Source: Silicimonas sp963779765 (GTDB taxonomy: Bacteria; Pseudomonadota; Alphaproteobacteria; Rhodobacterales; Rhodobacteraceae). Taken from it: a stretch of 64,000 nucleotides of DNA. Below are positions 55,398 through 63,714 of the stretch, in pieces (position 1 is the first letter of the stretch; each line of letters begins with the position of its first letter). The position numbers were made by a program, and so were the translations under genes. The notes below the pieces were generated by a model, which searched no databases, was not told the origin of the DNA, and worked only from the letters and a program-made list of their open reading frames with translations. Location of the stretch: NCBI GenBank assembly GCA_963779765.1, contig CAVZZP010000001.1, positions 1-64,000 on the forward strand, in the 5' to 3' direction.

Positions 55398-56276
55398 TCA
55401 GCCCTCCTTGCCTTTGCGGGGTGCGAGGAGGCCCGTGTAGAGCATCCAGCACGCGACGATGGTGAGGTAGAGGACGATCACCGAGATGGCCGAGCCATAG
55501 CCGTAGTTCGTCCTCGGGAAGACCTCCTTGAAGATGTGGACGCCGACATAGCGCGTGGCCGAGCCGGGGCCTCCACCCGTCAGCATCAGCACCTCGTCGA
55601 CCGTGCGCAGCGCGTCCATCAGGCGGATGAAGACGGTGGCGATCAGAGCGGGCGCGATCATCGGCAGGGTGATGTGCCAGAAGATCTGGCGCGGACCCGC
55701 GCCATCGATCTGCGCCTGCTCGAAGGGGTCGGCGGGCAGCGAGACGAGGGCCGCGATCAGCGTCAGCGTGACCAGCGGCGTCCAGTGCCAGACGTCCATC
55801 ACGACCGTCACGGTGAAGGCGGCAAGCGCGCTTGTCCCGATGTTCAGGTTGAGACCGAACCAGCTGTCGAGAAGGTGCGGGATGATCCCGATGGACGGCG
55901 TCGTCATCAGCTTCCAGACCGAGCCCACGATGATGGGCGCCACGATCAGCGGCAGCGTGTGGATGGTGCGGAAGAACGCCTTGCCGGGAAAGTCGCCCAT
56001 GAAGGCCTGGGCGAGGAAATAGCCGATGATGACCTCGGTCACCACGGCGAAGAAGACGAAGGCCACCGTGACCCCGAGCGAGGCCAGGAACTGCGCGTCG
56101 AAGACGACGGCGCGATAGTTGTCGGCCCAGTTGAAGATCATGTTGGGGTTGGCGGCGAAGGGGTTCCACTGGTGGAAAGAAACCCACAGCACATAGATGA
56201 AAGGCAGTACGCCGAACAGGAACAGCACCAGGATCGTGGGCGCAAGGAACAGCCAGCCGAGCTTGTTGGATTGCAT
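55398..56276 (-). CDS. sugar/polyol ABC transporter permease (MalF type)
   Basis: About 292 residues from the ATG at 56276 with a GGGGAGG ribosome site. Transmembrane segments begin LGWLFLAPTILVLFLFGVLPFIYVLWVSF. The EAA loop is ADPFEQAQIDGAGPRQIFWHITLPMIAPALIATVFIRLMDALRTVDEVLMLTGGGPGSATRYVGVHIF, typical of MalF-type permeases of polyol systems. It pairs with the MalG-type permease. Confidence 0.93.
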   Translation of the reverse strand: MQSNKLGWLFLAPTILVLFLFGVLPFIYVLWVSFHQWNPFAANPNMIFNWADNYRAVVFDAQFLASLGVTVAFVFFAVVTEVIIGYFLAQAFMGDFPGKAFFRTIHTLPLIVAPIIVGSVWKLMTTPSIGIIPHLLDSWFGLNLNIGTSALAAFTVTVVMDVWHWTPLVTLTLIAALVSLPADPFEQAQIDGAGPRQIFWHITLPMIAPALIATVFIRLMDALRTVDEVLMLTGGGPGSATRYVGVHIFKEVFPRTNYGYGSAISVIVLYLTIVACWMLYTGLLAPRKGKEG

Positions 56277-56308
56277 CGTCCCCTCCCCTTGGGCGCTGCG
56301 CCGGAAGC

Positions 56309-56338
56309 CGCGGGGCCACATTCGGTGGCGGCCCCGCG
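56309..56338 (-). terminator. intercistronic hairpin after the polyol binding-protein gene
   Basis: A perfect 9-bp inverted repeat (CGCGGGGCC / GGCCCCGCG) with a 12-base loop lies 12 bases after the binding-protein stop codon and before the MalF-type permease gene. It matches the position of hairpins in the other three transport operons of the window. Confidence 0.7.
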
Positions 56339-56350
56339 TCGAAGCAAGTC

Positions 56351-57803
56351 CTACTTGCGGTAGCCGAGCGTCGTCAGCTCTTCCTCGGCCTTCGCGGCCA
56401 TCTGGTCCAGCCCCTCGTCCGGGCCGACCGCTCCGGTCAGGATCTGGTAGAAGATCGGCGCCGTCGCCTCACGCACCTGCGCGTGGAACGGATACGGCGG
56501 GCGCACCCTTGAAGAGTTTGCCCTGGTCGCGGAGCATCGTGTAGTAGCCGCCGAGTTCGGCGTCGAGTTCGCCCACCTTGGGCGAGTCGTAGGTCGAGGT
56601 CAGCGTGATCCGCGGCGCGGCCACGGCCCACTCTTCCTGCACTTCCGGCAGCGCCATGAACTGGAGGAACAGGAGAGACGCATCCTGCTGCTTGGACGTC
56701 ACCGGCAGACCGAAGGCGCCGCCGTCGTAGTAGCCGATATAGCCTTCGCCGCTTTCCGCGGCCGCCATCACACCGTCCGCAACCGGCGGCAGGGCGACGC
56801 CCACGTTGCCGACGACCTTGGACTTCGATGCGTCGGCGGCGATCCAGGCTGCGTTCTCGCCGTAGACCAGACCCTGCGCCGCGCGTCCTGCGGCAAAGGT
56901 CGTGCCCACTTCGGTCCAGGTCGACTGCACCGACTCCGGCGGAGCGATGTCGCGCAGGTGCAGCCACCATGCGAGCGCCTCTTTCGCCTCGGCCGAGTTC
57001 ATCGTGCCGCCGTTCTCGACCGAGGCCGAGTAGTTGTTGGCCGCGTCGATGCCCCAGTTGTAGACGCCGAAGGTCGGCGCCACGGACTCGAAGAACTCGT
57101 ACCACGACGCCGGGTGACCCGTATGCGCCTGAGCGGTCGTGCCCCAGATGTCTTCGCCCTTGCCCTGCATGTACTCGGTGAAGAAGTCCGCGATCTGCGT
57201 GTATTCCTCGTGCGTCGTAGCGGGCTTCAGGTCGGCCCCGGTCTTCTCCTTGTAGGCCGCCTGGATCTCGGCGTCGTTGAAGAGATCGGTCCGGTACAGG
57301 TAGACCTTGATGAAGGCCTCCATCGGGATGCCGTAGAGGTTCCCGTTCTCGCCCCGGAAGTTGTCGGCGAAGGTCGTGAGGTTGGCCTCGTCGTAATTGG
57401 CCGCCTTCAGCTCGGGCTTTTCGGCCAGCGCTGCCGTCACGTCGACGAGGAAGTCGCGCGACAGGTAGGCATAGATGATGTCCTGCTCGATGTAGACCAT
57501 GTCATAGATGCCGGTGCCGGCTTCCATGTCCTTGATGGCCTTGTCGTACATCTGGTCCCAGGACGTCGTCTCGACATCGACGCGGATGCCGGTCAGCTCT
57601 TCGAACTTGGGCGCGAGAACGTCCGAGATGAAGTTGGACGGCGGGGTCGATTCCGTCACGCCACGCAGCGTGACGCCGCTGAACTGCGCCCCGGCTTCCT
57701 TCCACCAGTCTTCGTTCTCGATGGTCAGATCCTGCGCGAAAGCGGCAGAGGCCGCGACGGAAAGTGCCAGCGCAGAGGCGCTGATCGTGCGTAAAAAGGT
57801 CAT
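56351..57803 (-). CDS. sugar/polyol ABC transporter substrate-binding protein, family 1 (frame broken near 56505)
   Basis: About 483 residues after removing one C from a CCC run near 56505. The signal peptide is RTISASALALSVAASAAFAQ. The chain shows PPSNFISDVLAPKFEELTGIRVDVETTSWDQMYDKAIKDMEAGTGIYDMVYIEQDIIYAYLSRDFLVDVT and GIPMEAFIKVYLYRTDLFND, typical COG1653 extracellular sugar-binding protein features. The restored end is PYPFHAQVREATAPIFYQILTGAVGPDEGLDQMAAKAEEELTTLGYRK. GGGAGGA precedes the ATG. It leads the minus-strand ABC operon (binding protein, permease, permease, DUF2160-like, dehydrogenase, ATPase). Confidence 0.88.
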
Positions 57804-57914
57804 GTGCTTCCTCCCATAACCGTGTCTGTCGAAGCTTTCGGCGCAGGCTTTCGCAGCCGGACCGAGTCGCGACACGTCCCAGAAACATGCGGCCCGCCCT
57901 AAACTTACGCAAGG

Positions 57915-57964
57915 GAAAATTTTCATATGTTCGGATTGCAATGCAAATGTAAAAGATGCATCTT
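57915..57964. promoter_or_regulatory. palindromes between the divergent binding-protein and SorC genes
   Basis: In the 210-bp divergent gap three perfect palindromes stand in an AT-rich patch: GAAAATTTTC (57915-57924), ATTGCAAT (57935-57942) and AAGATGCATCTT (57953-57964). They are spaced roughly two helical turns apart. They are reasonable operator candidates for the SorC-family regulator encoded on the right, controlling itself and the ABC operon on the left. Only the palindromes are observed; binding is inference. Confidence 0.55.
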
Positions 57965-58014
57965 CCCGGCAAGATCCGCTATGACGGAAGCGGGTCGAGG
58001 GAGGATCACCACAC

Positions 58015-58998
58015 ATGCCGCGCGAGCTGGTCGAGGACAGCGAGGTCTTTCTGACGGAAGTGTGCTGGCATTACTTCGTCAACGAGATGACGCAGGCCGA
58101 CATCGCCTCGAAGATGGGCGTCACGCGGCTTCGCGTGAACCAGTCGATCCAGCGCGCCAAGGCCATGGGTCTGGTGAAGATCCACATCGAATCCCCCTTC
58201 CTCGCGAACATCGAACTTCAGGACAGGCTGCGTGATGCTCTCGGGATCGGCCGAGTTGTGATCGGTGCGGCGGACGCGAAGAACTATGACTACCACCGCC
58301 CCGTGGGAGCCGCCCTGGCGGCCTTTCTCTCCGAAAGGTTCCGCGCCTCGAACTGGCGGTCCATCGGCGTGTCCTGGGGGCTGACGCTCGAAACCGCCAT
58401 CCGCCGGCTCCAGCGGCAGACCCTTCCCGACCTCGAGGTCGTCTCGCTTCTTGGAGGAACGGTGAAGGGATCGACGTTCAATTCCTTCGGCATCGTCTCG
58501 GGCTTCGCCGACGTCCTCGGCGCGCACTATTCGATCCTGACCGCGCCCATCTACCTCAGCGAAGGCATCGACCGCGACCTGTTCCTGTCGCAGGCCGACC
58601 TGAACGAGCATTTCCGCAAATTCGACACGCTCGACGCCGTGATCCTCACCTGCTCGGACGTGTCGCCCCGATCCTTTCTCGTCGCCAACGGCCTGCCGAA
58701 AGAGCTGTCGCCCCAGGCGCTGATCGATGCGGGCGCCATCGGCGACGTCCTGGGCCAGTTCCTCGACCGCGACGGTCAATCGGTCTCGAAGGCGATCGAC
58801 GACCGGACAGTCGGCATCCCGCTGGACCAGGTCGCCAAGATCGACGAGAAGATCCTCGCCGCCGCCGGGCCGCACAAGGTCCACATCATCCGCGCCGCCT
58901 GCCTGCGCGGCCTCGTCGACACCCTCGTCACCGACGACGTCACCGCGCGGCTTCTGCTCGACGCCGCCACACAGATCACCGAGGCGGCCGCCGAATAG
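58015..58998 (+). CDS. SorC-family sugar-responsive transcriptional regulator
   Basis: A protein of 327 residues. The N-terminal helix-turn-helix is MTQADIASKMGVTRLRVNQSIQRAKAMGLVKIHIESP. The remainder is the SorC sugar-phosphate-binding domain: SIGVSWGLTLETAI, EVVSLLGGTVKGSTFNSFGIVSGFADVLGAHYSILTAPIYL, and AIDDRTVGIPLDQVAKI, LAAAGPHKVHIIRAACLRGLVDTLVTDD. Members bind phosphorylated sugars or polyols. It stands divergent to the polyol ABC operon and starts the operon for the epimerase, kinase and GatZ-like genes, and so should control both. Confidence 0.92.
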   Translation: MPRELVEDSEVFLTEVCWHYFVNEMTQADIASKMGVTRLRVNQSIQRAKAMGLVKIHIESPFLANIELQDRLRDALGIGRVVIGAADAKNYDYHRPVGAALAAFLSERFRASNWRSIGVSWGLTLETAIRRLQRQTLPDLEVVSLLGGTVKGSTFNSFGIVSGFADVLGAHYSILTAPIYLSEGIDRDLFLSQADLNEHFRKFDTLDAVILTCSDVSPRSFLVANGLPKELSPQALIDAGAIGDVLGQFLDRDGQSVSKAIDDRTVGIPLDQVAKIDEKILAAAGPHKVHIIRAACLRGLVDTLVTDDVTARLLLDAATQITEAAAE

Positions 58999-59032
58999 CC
59001 GCCTCCCCGCTTGCCTCACGGAGAAGACACTT

Positions 59033-59920
59033 ATGCGTCGCCTAGGAATACACTCTTTCGTCTGGACCGCCGGACAGTCGCAGGACGGGCTGGAGTACGC
59101 CCTCGACAAGGCGGCCGAGCATGGCTACCGGATGATCGAGTTCGCCTACCTGAAACCCGAGAAGTTCGACCTCGACCGGCTGGCGAAGAAGGCACAGGAG
59201 AACGACATCGAGATCGTCGTCACCATGGGCCTGCCGGCCTCGGCCGACGTCTCTTCGACCGACAAGGCCATCGTCGCCAAGGGCACAGCACTTCTGGCGG
59301 ACGCCGTGAAAGCGGTGCGCGACATCGGCGGCATCAGGCTCGGCGGCATCCTCTACTCGATGCACGGCAAGTACGACGCGATGCCCACGCAGGACGGCTG
59401 GAAGAACAGCGTCGGCGCCATCGCGGCCACCGCCGAGGTCGCCGAGGGCACCGGCGTCGAGATCGTGCTCGAGGTCGTGAACCGCTTCGAATCGAACCTG
59501 CTCAACACCACCGCGCAGGGCCTGAAATTCATCGAGGACACCGGCCGCGACGACGTCTTCCTCCACCTCGACACGTTCCACATGAACATCGAGGAGGCCA
59601 GCCCGGCCGCGGCCATCCGCATGGCGGGCGACAAGTGCCGCTACTTCCACTTCAACGAGAACTACCGCGGCTATCTCGGCACCGGCACAATCGACTTCCC
59701 GTCGATCTTCGCCGCTCTCGTCGACATCGGATACGACGATCGCGACGTGGTCTTCGAGAGCTTCTCGAGCGCCGTCGTGGACGAGGCGCTCAGCCGCGTC
59801 TGCGGCATCTGGCGCGACACCTGGGACGACAACAACCCGCTCGCCGCCCACGCCCGCCAGTTCATCGAGCAGAGATGGGCCGAGGCGAAAATGCAGCGCG
59901 ATATCAACGCGAAGGCATGA
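59033..59920 (+). CDS. sugar isomerase/epimerase, TIM barrel, ketose 3-epimerase-like
   Basis: A protein of 295 residues beginning MRRLGIHSFVWTAGQSQDGLEYALDKAAEHGYRMIEFAYL. The metal site of the D-tagatose/D-psicose 3-epimerase family is present: Glu in EIVLEVVNRFESN, Asp in LHLDTFHMNIEEA, His in CRYFHFNENYRGYLGTG, and Glu in VVFESFSS. The reaction is expected to be C3 epimerisation of a free ketose (for example tagatose to sorbose). Exact substrate is inferred. It follows the SorC gene by 34 bp. Confidence 0.88.
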   Translation: MRRLGIHSFVWTAGQSQDGLEYALDKAAEHGYRMIEFAYLKPEKFDLDRLAKKAQENDIEIVVTMGLPASADVSSTDKAIVAKGTALLADAVKAVRDIGGIRLGGILYSMHGKYDAMPTQDGWKNSVGAIAATAEVAEGTGVEIVLEVVNRFESNLLNTTAQGLKFIEDTGRDDVFLHLDTFHMNIEEASPAAAIRMAGDKCRYFHFNENYRGYLGTGTIDFPSIFAALVDIGYDDRDVVFESFSSAVVDEALSRVCGIWRDTWDDNNPLAAHARQFIEQRWAEAKMQRDINAKA

Positions 59921-59929
59921 GGCGCTGAC

Positions 59930-60910
59930 GTGACGAGATCCGCCCTGGCCCCCGACGATCTTGGCCCGACGATCTGCGTGGGCGAGATCCTCGTCGAGAT
60001 CGTCGCCACCACGGTCGGCGACGGCTTCACCGAGGCGCAACCGCTCGTCGGCCCCTATCCCTCGGGCGCTCCCGCGATCTTCATCGACCAGTGCGGCCGG
60101 ATCGGCGGCGCTGCGGCGATGATCGGCGCGGTCGGCGACGACGACTTCGGGCGGGTGAACCTCGACCGGCTGAGGCGCGACGGCGTCGACGTCTCGGGCA
60201 TCGCGGTCGATCCGGACTGGCCCACGGGCAGCGCCTTCGTCCGCTACCGCGCCGATGGCTCGCGCGACTTCGTCTACAACATAGCCACCTCCGCCGCCGC
60301 CCGCTTTGGCTGGTCCGATGAGGTTGCGGCGGTGGCGGGACAAGCAGGCCACCTGCACGTCATGGGATCGGCCCTGTCGATGCCGGGTGCCTGGCCGGTC
60401 ATCGAGAAGGCGCTGGTGTCCGTGCGCCTGCGCGGCGGATCGCTGTCGCTCGACCCGAACCTGCGCAAGGAACTGAAGTACGACGCCGAGACCGAGACGC
60501 GCTTCGACCGGCTTGTCGGTCAGGCCGACCTGCTTCTCCCTTCCGGCGAGGAACTGGAGCGCGCCGCAGGTGTCGAGGGCGAAGCCGCCGCAGTGGCACG
60601 GCTTTTGGAGCGCGGCGCAAAGGAGATCGTCCTGAAGCGCGGCGCTGAAGGCGCGACCTGCTTCCTGCCCGATGGCACCCGGACCGACGCGCCTGCCTTC
60701 GCCGTCGAGGAACTGGACCCCACGGGCGCAGGCGACTGCTTCGGCGGGGCCTACGTCGCCTGCCGCCGCCTTGGGCTGCCCGTCGAGGAGGCCCTGACCT
60801 ACGGCTGTGCGGCCGGTGCGCGCAACGTCACTGTCCGCGGCCCGATGGAGGGCGCGGGCACGCGTGCCGAACTCGACGACTTCATCCGCACGACGGCGAG
60901 GCGCCGATGA
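59930..60910 (+). CDS. PfkB-family carbohydrate kinase
   Basis: A protein of 326 residues from a GTG at 59930. N-terminal CVGEILVEIVA, substrate-binding GPYPSGAPAIFIDQCGRIGGAAAMIGAVGDDDFGRVNLDRLRRDGVDVSG, and the ATP/anion-hole motif ELDPTGAGDCFGGAYVACRRLGL with the catalytic Asp of GAGD. The context (ketose epimerase and GatZ-like protein) suggests a ketose kinase such as a tagatose kinase making tagatose 6-phosphate. The stop overlaps the next start (ATGA). Confidence 0.88.
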   Translation: MTRSALAPDDLGPTICVGEILVEIVATTVGDGFTEAQPLVGPYPSGAPAIFIDQCGRIGGAAAMIGAVGDDDFGRVNLDRLRRDGVDVSGIAVDPDWPTGSAFVRYRADGSRDFVYNIATSAAARFGWSDEVAAVAGQAGHLHVMGSALSMPGAWPVIEKALVSVRLRGGSLSLDPNLRKELKYDAETETRFDRLVGQADLLLPSGEELERAAGVEGEAAAVARLLERGAKEIVLKRGAEGATCFLPDGTRTDAPAFAVEELDPTGAGDCFGGAYVACRRLGLPVEEALTYGCAAGARNVTVRGPMEGAGTRAELDDFIRTTARRR

Positions 60911-62180
60911 CCCGGATCGCGCTGGACGATCTGGCAAGGTTGAGGCGTGCCGGCACACCGCGCGGCATCACATCCGTCTGCTCGGCGCATCCCGTCGTCC
61001 TCCGCGCGGCCCTGCGCAATGCTGCCGCGACCGAAAGCACCGTCCTGATCGAGGCGACCTGCAACCAGGTCAACCACAAGGGCGGCTATACCGGCATGAC
61101 GCCCGCAGACTTCGCCTCCCTCGTCCACCGCATCGCGAACGAGGAGGGCTGCGCGCCCGATGCGATCATCCTTGGCGGCGACCACCTCGGCCCCAACCCA
61201 TGGCGCGACCGCCCGGCGGAGGAGGCTCTGGCCGAGGCCGAAGAGATGGTCGCGGCCTTTGTCGCGGCGGGGTTCCGCAAGATCCACCTCGATGCCTCCA
61301 TGGGCTGCGCCGGCGAAGCGGCTGCGCTCGACGACGCGACCACGGCCGGGCGCGCGGTGCGGCTCGCCGCCATCGCCGAACAGACCGCGCGTGAAACGGG
61401 GAGCCCTGGCCCCAGCTACATCATCGGCACCGAGGTTCCCCCGCCGGGCGGCGCGGACCACGCGCTCGACAGCATCACGCCGACCGATCCCGAGGCCGCA
61501 CGCAAGACTGTCGCCGTCCACCGCCACGCCTTCGCCGAGGCGGGTCTCTCGGACGGCCTTCGACCGCGTCATCGGCCTCGTCGTCCAGCCGGGCGTCGAG
61601 TTCGGTAACCACAACGTCATCCCCTACGCCGCCTGAAAAGGCACGCGATCTGGTCCGCGTCCTTGACGACGAACCCGCACTGGTGTTCGAGGCGCATTCG
61701 ACCGACTACCAGGGCGAGACCCCTCGCTCGGCGCTCGTCCACGACGGCTTCGCGATCCTCAAGGTCGGTCCCGAACTGACCTTCGTCCTGCGCGAGGCGC
61801 TCTACGCGCTCGACCTCATCGCCTCGGACCTGCTGCCGGGCTACGGCGACCGGCCCCTGATGCGCGAGATGGAGCGGCTGATGCTGGCCGCGCCCGGATA
61901 CTGGAGCAGCCACGCCTCGGGCGACGCCGCGACCGACTTCGTGATGCGCCACTACTCTCTCTCGGACCGCATCCGCTACTACTGGACGAACGACGCCGCG
62001 CAGACCGCCGTCGACCGCCTGATGATGGCGCTGAAAGGCCGCACCGTCCCCCTGCCCCTGTTCTGGCAGCACATGCCCGCCGCAGCCGACCTCGCCGGAC
62101 GCCCCTTCGACCCCGAGGAGGTGCTGGTGCGGCGCGTCACAGAAACCCTCGCGGCCTATCACGCCGCCTGCACACCCTGA
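60907..62180 (+). CDS. GatZ/KbaZ-like protein, possible tagatose 6-phosphate 4-epimerase (frame broken near 61567 and 61632)
   Basis: About 423 residues after removing one G near 61567 and one C near 61632. Family features: GITSVCSAHPVVLRAALRNAAATESTVLIEATCNQVNHKGGYTGMTPADF, IILGGDHLGPNPWRD, KIHLDASMGCAGE, YIIGTEVPPPGGA, VVQPGVEFGNHNVIPY, VFEAHSTDYQ, FAILKVGPELTFVLREALYALD, and a C-terminal YWTNDAAQTAVDRLMMAL. In enteric bacteria GatZ/KbaZ is described as a non-catalytic aldolase subunit. In some agrobacterial polyol pathways close relatives act as D-tagatose 6-phosphate 4-epimerases. No GatY/KbaY aldolase gene lies in the window, which favours the latter role here. Confidence 0.82.
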
Positions 62181-62194
62181 ACGGAAGGATGCCC

Positions 62195-62953
62195 ATGTCA
62201 CTCGACCAGTTTCGCCTCGACGGAAAGGTGGCCCTCGTCACCGGCGGCAACCGGGGCATCGGCCTCGCGATCTCGCGCCTCTTCGGCGAGGCGGGCGCGC
62301 AGGTGATGGTCAACGGCCGCACCCGCAACGCCTTCGTGGACGAGCTTTGCGCCTCGGACGCCTATGGCTGGAGCCAGGGCGACGTGACCGACCCCGCGAC
62401 CCCCGACCGGATCGTGGAGGAGACGCTCGACCGCTTCGGCCGCATCGACATCCTCGTGAACAACGCGGGCATCGCCGACAGCGGCGACTTCCACGACTTC
62501 GGCGACGACCGCCTCGCCGCGATCACCGACACCAACTTCATCGCCCCCTTCCGCATCGCCCGCGCAGCGGTGAAGCCGATGCTGGCGCAGGGCGGCGGTG
62601 CGATCCTGAACATCGGCTCGATCTCGGCCGAGGTGGCCAACCAGCCCCAGCTTCAGGTCGCCTACAACGCGTCGAAAGCCGCCGTTCACCAGATGACGAA
62701 GGTGATGGCCTTCGAATACGCCGCGCGCGGCATCCGGGTGAACGCGCTCGCCCCCGGCTATGTCGTCAGCGACATGACGGCGGGCGGCATCGCGAACGAG
62801 GACTGGAACAAGGTCTGGACCGAGAACACGCCGATGCGCCGCTTCGGCCAGCCCGAGGAGATGGCGAATTGCGCCCTCTTCCTGTGCTCGCCCGCGTCGA
62901 GCTACGTCACCGGATCGGTGCTCGTGGCCGACGGCGGTTACCTGACGCACTGA
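62195..62953 (+). CDS. short-chain dehydrogenase/reductase (polyol or sugar dehydrogenase)
   Basis: About 252 residues from the ATG at 62195, which has a GGAAGG ribosome site six bases upstream; an in-frame ATG at 62189 is possible. Motifs: VTGGNRGIGLAISRL (NAD-binding), DILVNNAGIADSG, NIGSISAEVANQP (Ser), VAYNASKAAVHQMTKVMAFEYAARGIRVNALAPGYV (YxxxK). The ending YVTGSVLVADGGYLTH is the classical SDR end with bound-metal glycine motif. It probably interconverts a polyol and ketose of the pathway. Confidence 0.9.
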   Translation: MSLDQFRLDGKVALVTGGNRGIGLAISRLFGEAGAQVMVNGRTRNAFVDELCASDAYGWSQGDVTDPATPDRIVEETLDRFGRIDILVNNAGIADSGDFHDFGDDRLAAITDTNFIAPFRIARAAVKPMLAQGGGAILNIGSISAEVANQPQLQVAYNASKAAVHQMTKVMAFEYAARGIRVNALAPGYVVSDMTAGGIANEDWNKVWTENTPMRRFGQPEEMANCALFLCSPASSYVTGSVLVADGGYLTH

Positions 62954-62974
62954 ATCCCGAGGGAGAGAACGAAC

Positions 62975-63707
62975 ATGGCTGAGAAACTGGACGGCAAGGT
63001 TGCCGCGATCACCGGCGGCGCATCGGGCATCGGCCTCGCGACCGCCGAGGCGCTGATTGCCGAGGGCGCGACCGTCGTCCTCGTCGACCGCGACGAGGCA
63101 GCGATGGAGAAGATTCTGCGACCGTCTCGGGCCGAACGCGAAGGCGCTCAAGGTCGACCTTCTCGATCCCGAAAGCTGCAACACCCTTCTCGCGGGCGTC
63201 CTCGACACGGCAGGCCGCCTCGACATCCTGCACGCGAACGCGGGCACCTACATCGGCGGCGACCTGACCGAGGTCGAGGACCCCGCCGCCATCGACCGGA
63301 TGCTGAACCTCAACGTCAACGCGGTCATGAAGAACGTCCACAACGTCATCCCCCACATGATCGAGCGCGGCTCGGGCGACATCGTCATCACCTCGTCGGT
63401 GGCGGGCCACTTTCCCGTGCCGTGGGAGCCGGTCTATTCGGCCTCGAAATGGGCCATGACCTGCTTCGTCCAGACCATGCGGCGGCAGTTGAACAAGAAG
63501 GGCATCCGCGTCGGTTCGGTGTCGCCCGGCCCCGTCATCAGCGCGCTTCTCGCCGACTGGCCGGAGGAGAACCTGCGGAAGGCCAAGGAAAGCGGTAGCC
63601 TGATCGAACCGTCCGAGGTCGCCGAGGCGGTCGTCTTCATGCTGACCCGGAACCGCAACGTCACGATCCGCGACGTCGTCGTCCTGCCCACCAACTTCGA
63701 CATCTGA
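62975..63707 (+). CDS. short-chain dehydrogenase/reductase, ribitol-dehydrogenase-like (frame broken near 63123)
   Basis: About 243 residues after removing one base near 63123. N-terminus MAEKLDGKVAAITGGASGIGLATAEALIAEGATVVLVDRDEAAMEKIL joins DRLGPNAKALKVDLLDPES. LHANAGTYIGGDL, ITSSVAGHFPVPWEPVYSASKWAM (Ser and YxxxK) and the end VFMLTRNRNVTIRDVVVLPTNFDI follow. The closest relative in the window is the SDR at 47290-48018. Members with this end oxidise ribitol or related polyols. It is preceded by GAGGGAG (ribosome site). Confidence 0.85.
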
Positions 63708-63714
63708 GGCGCAC

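Noticed and set aside
30788..63707. Programmed frameshifting as an explanation for the broken genes
   Set aside because: The breaks occur in ordinary metabolic genes without slippery-site plus structure signals and always as +1 base insertions, which fits sequencing error better.
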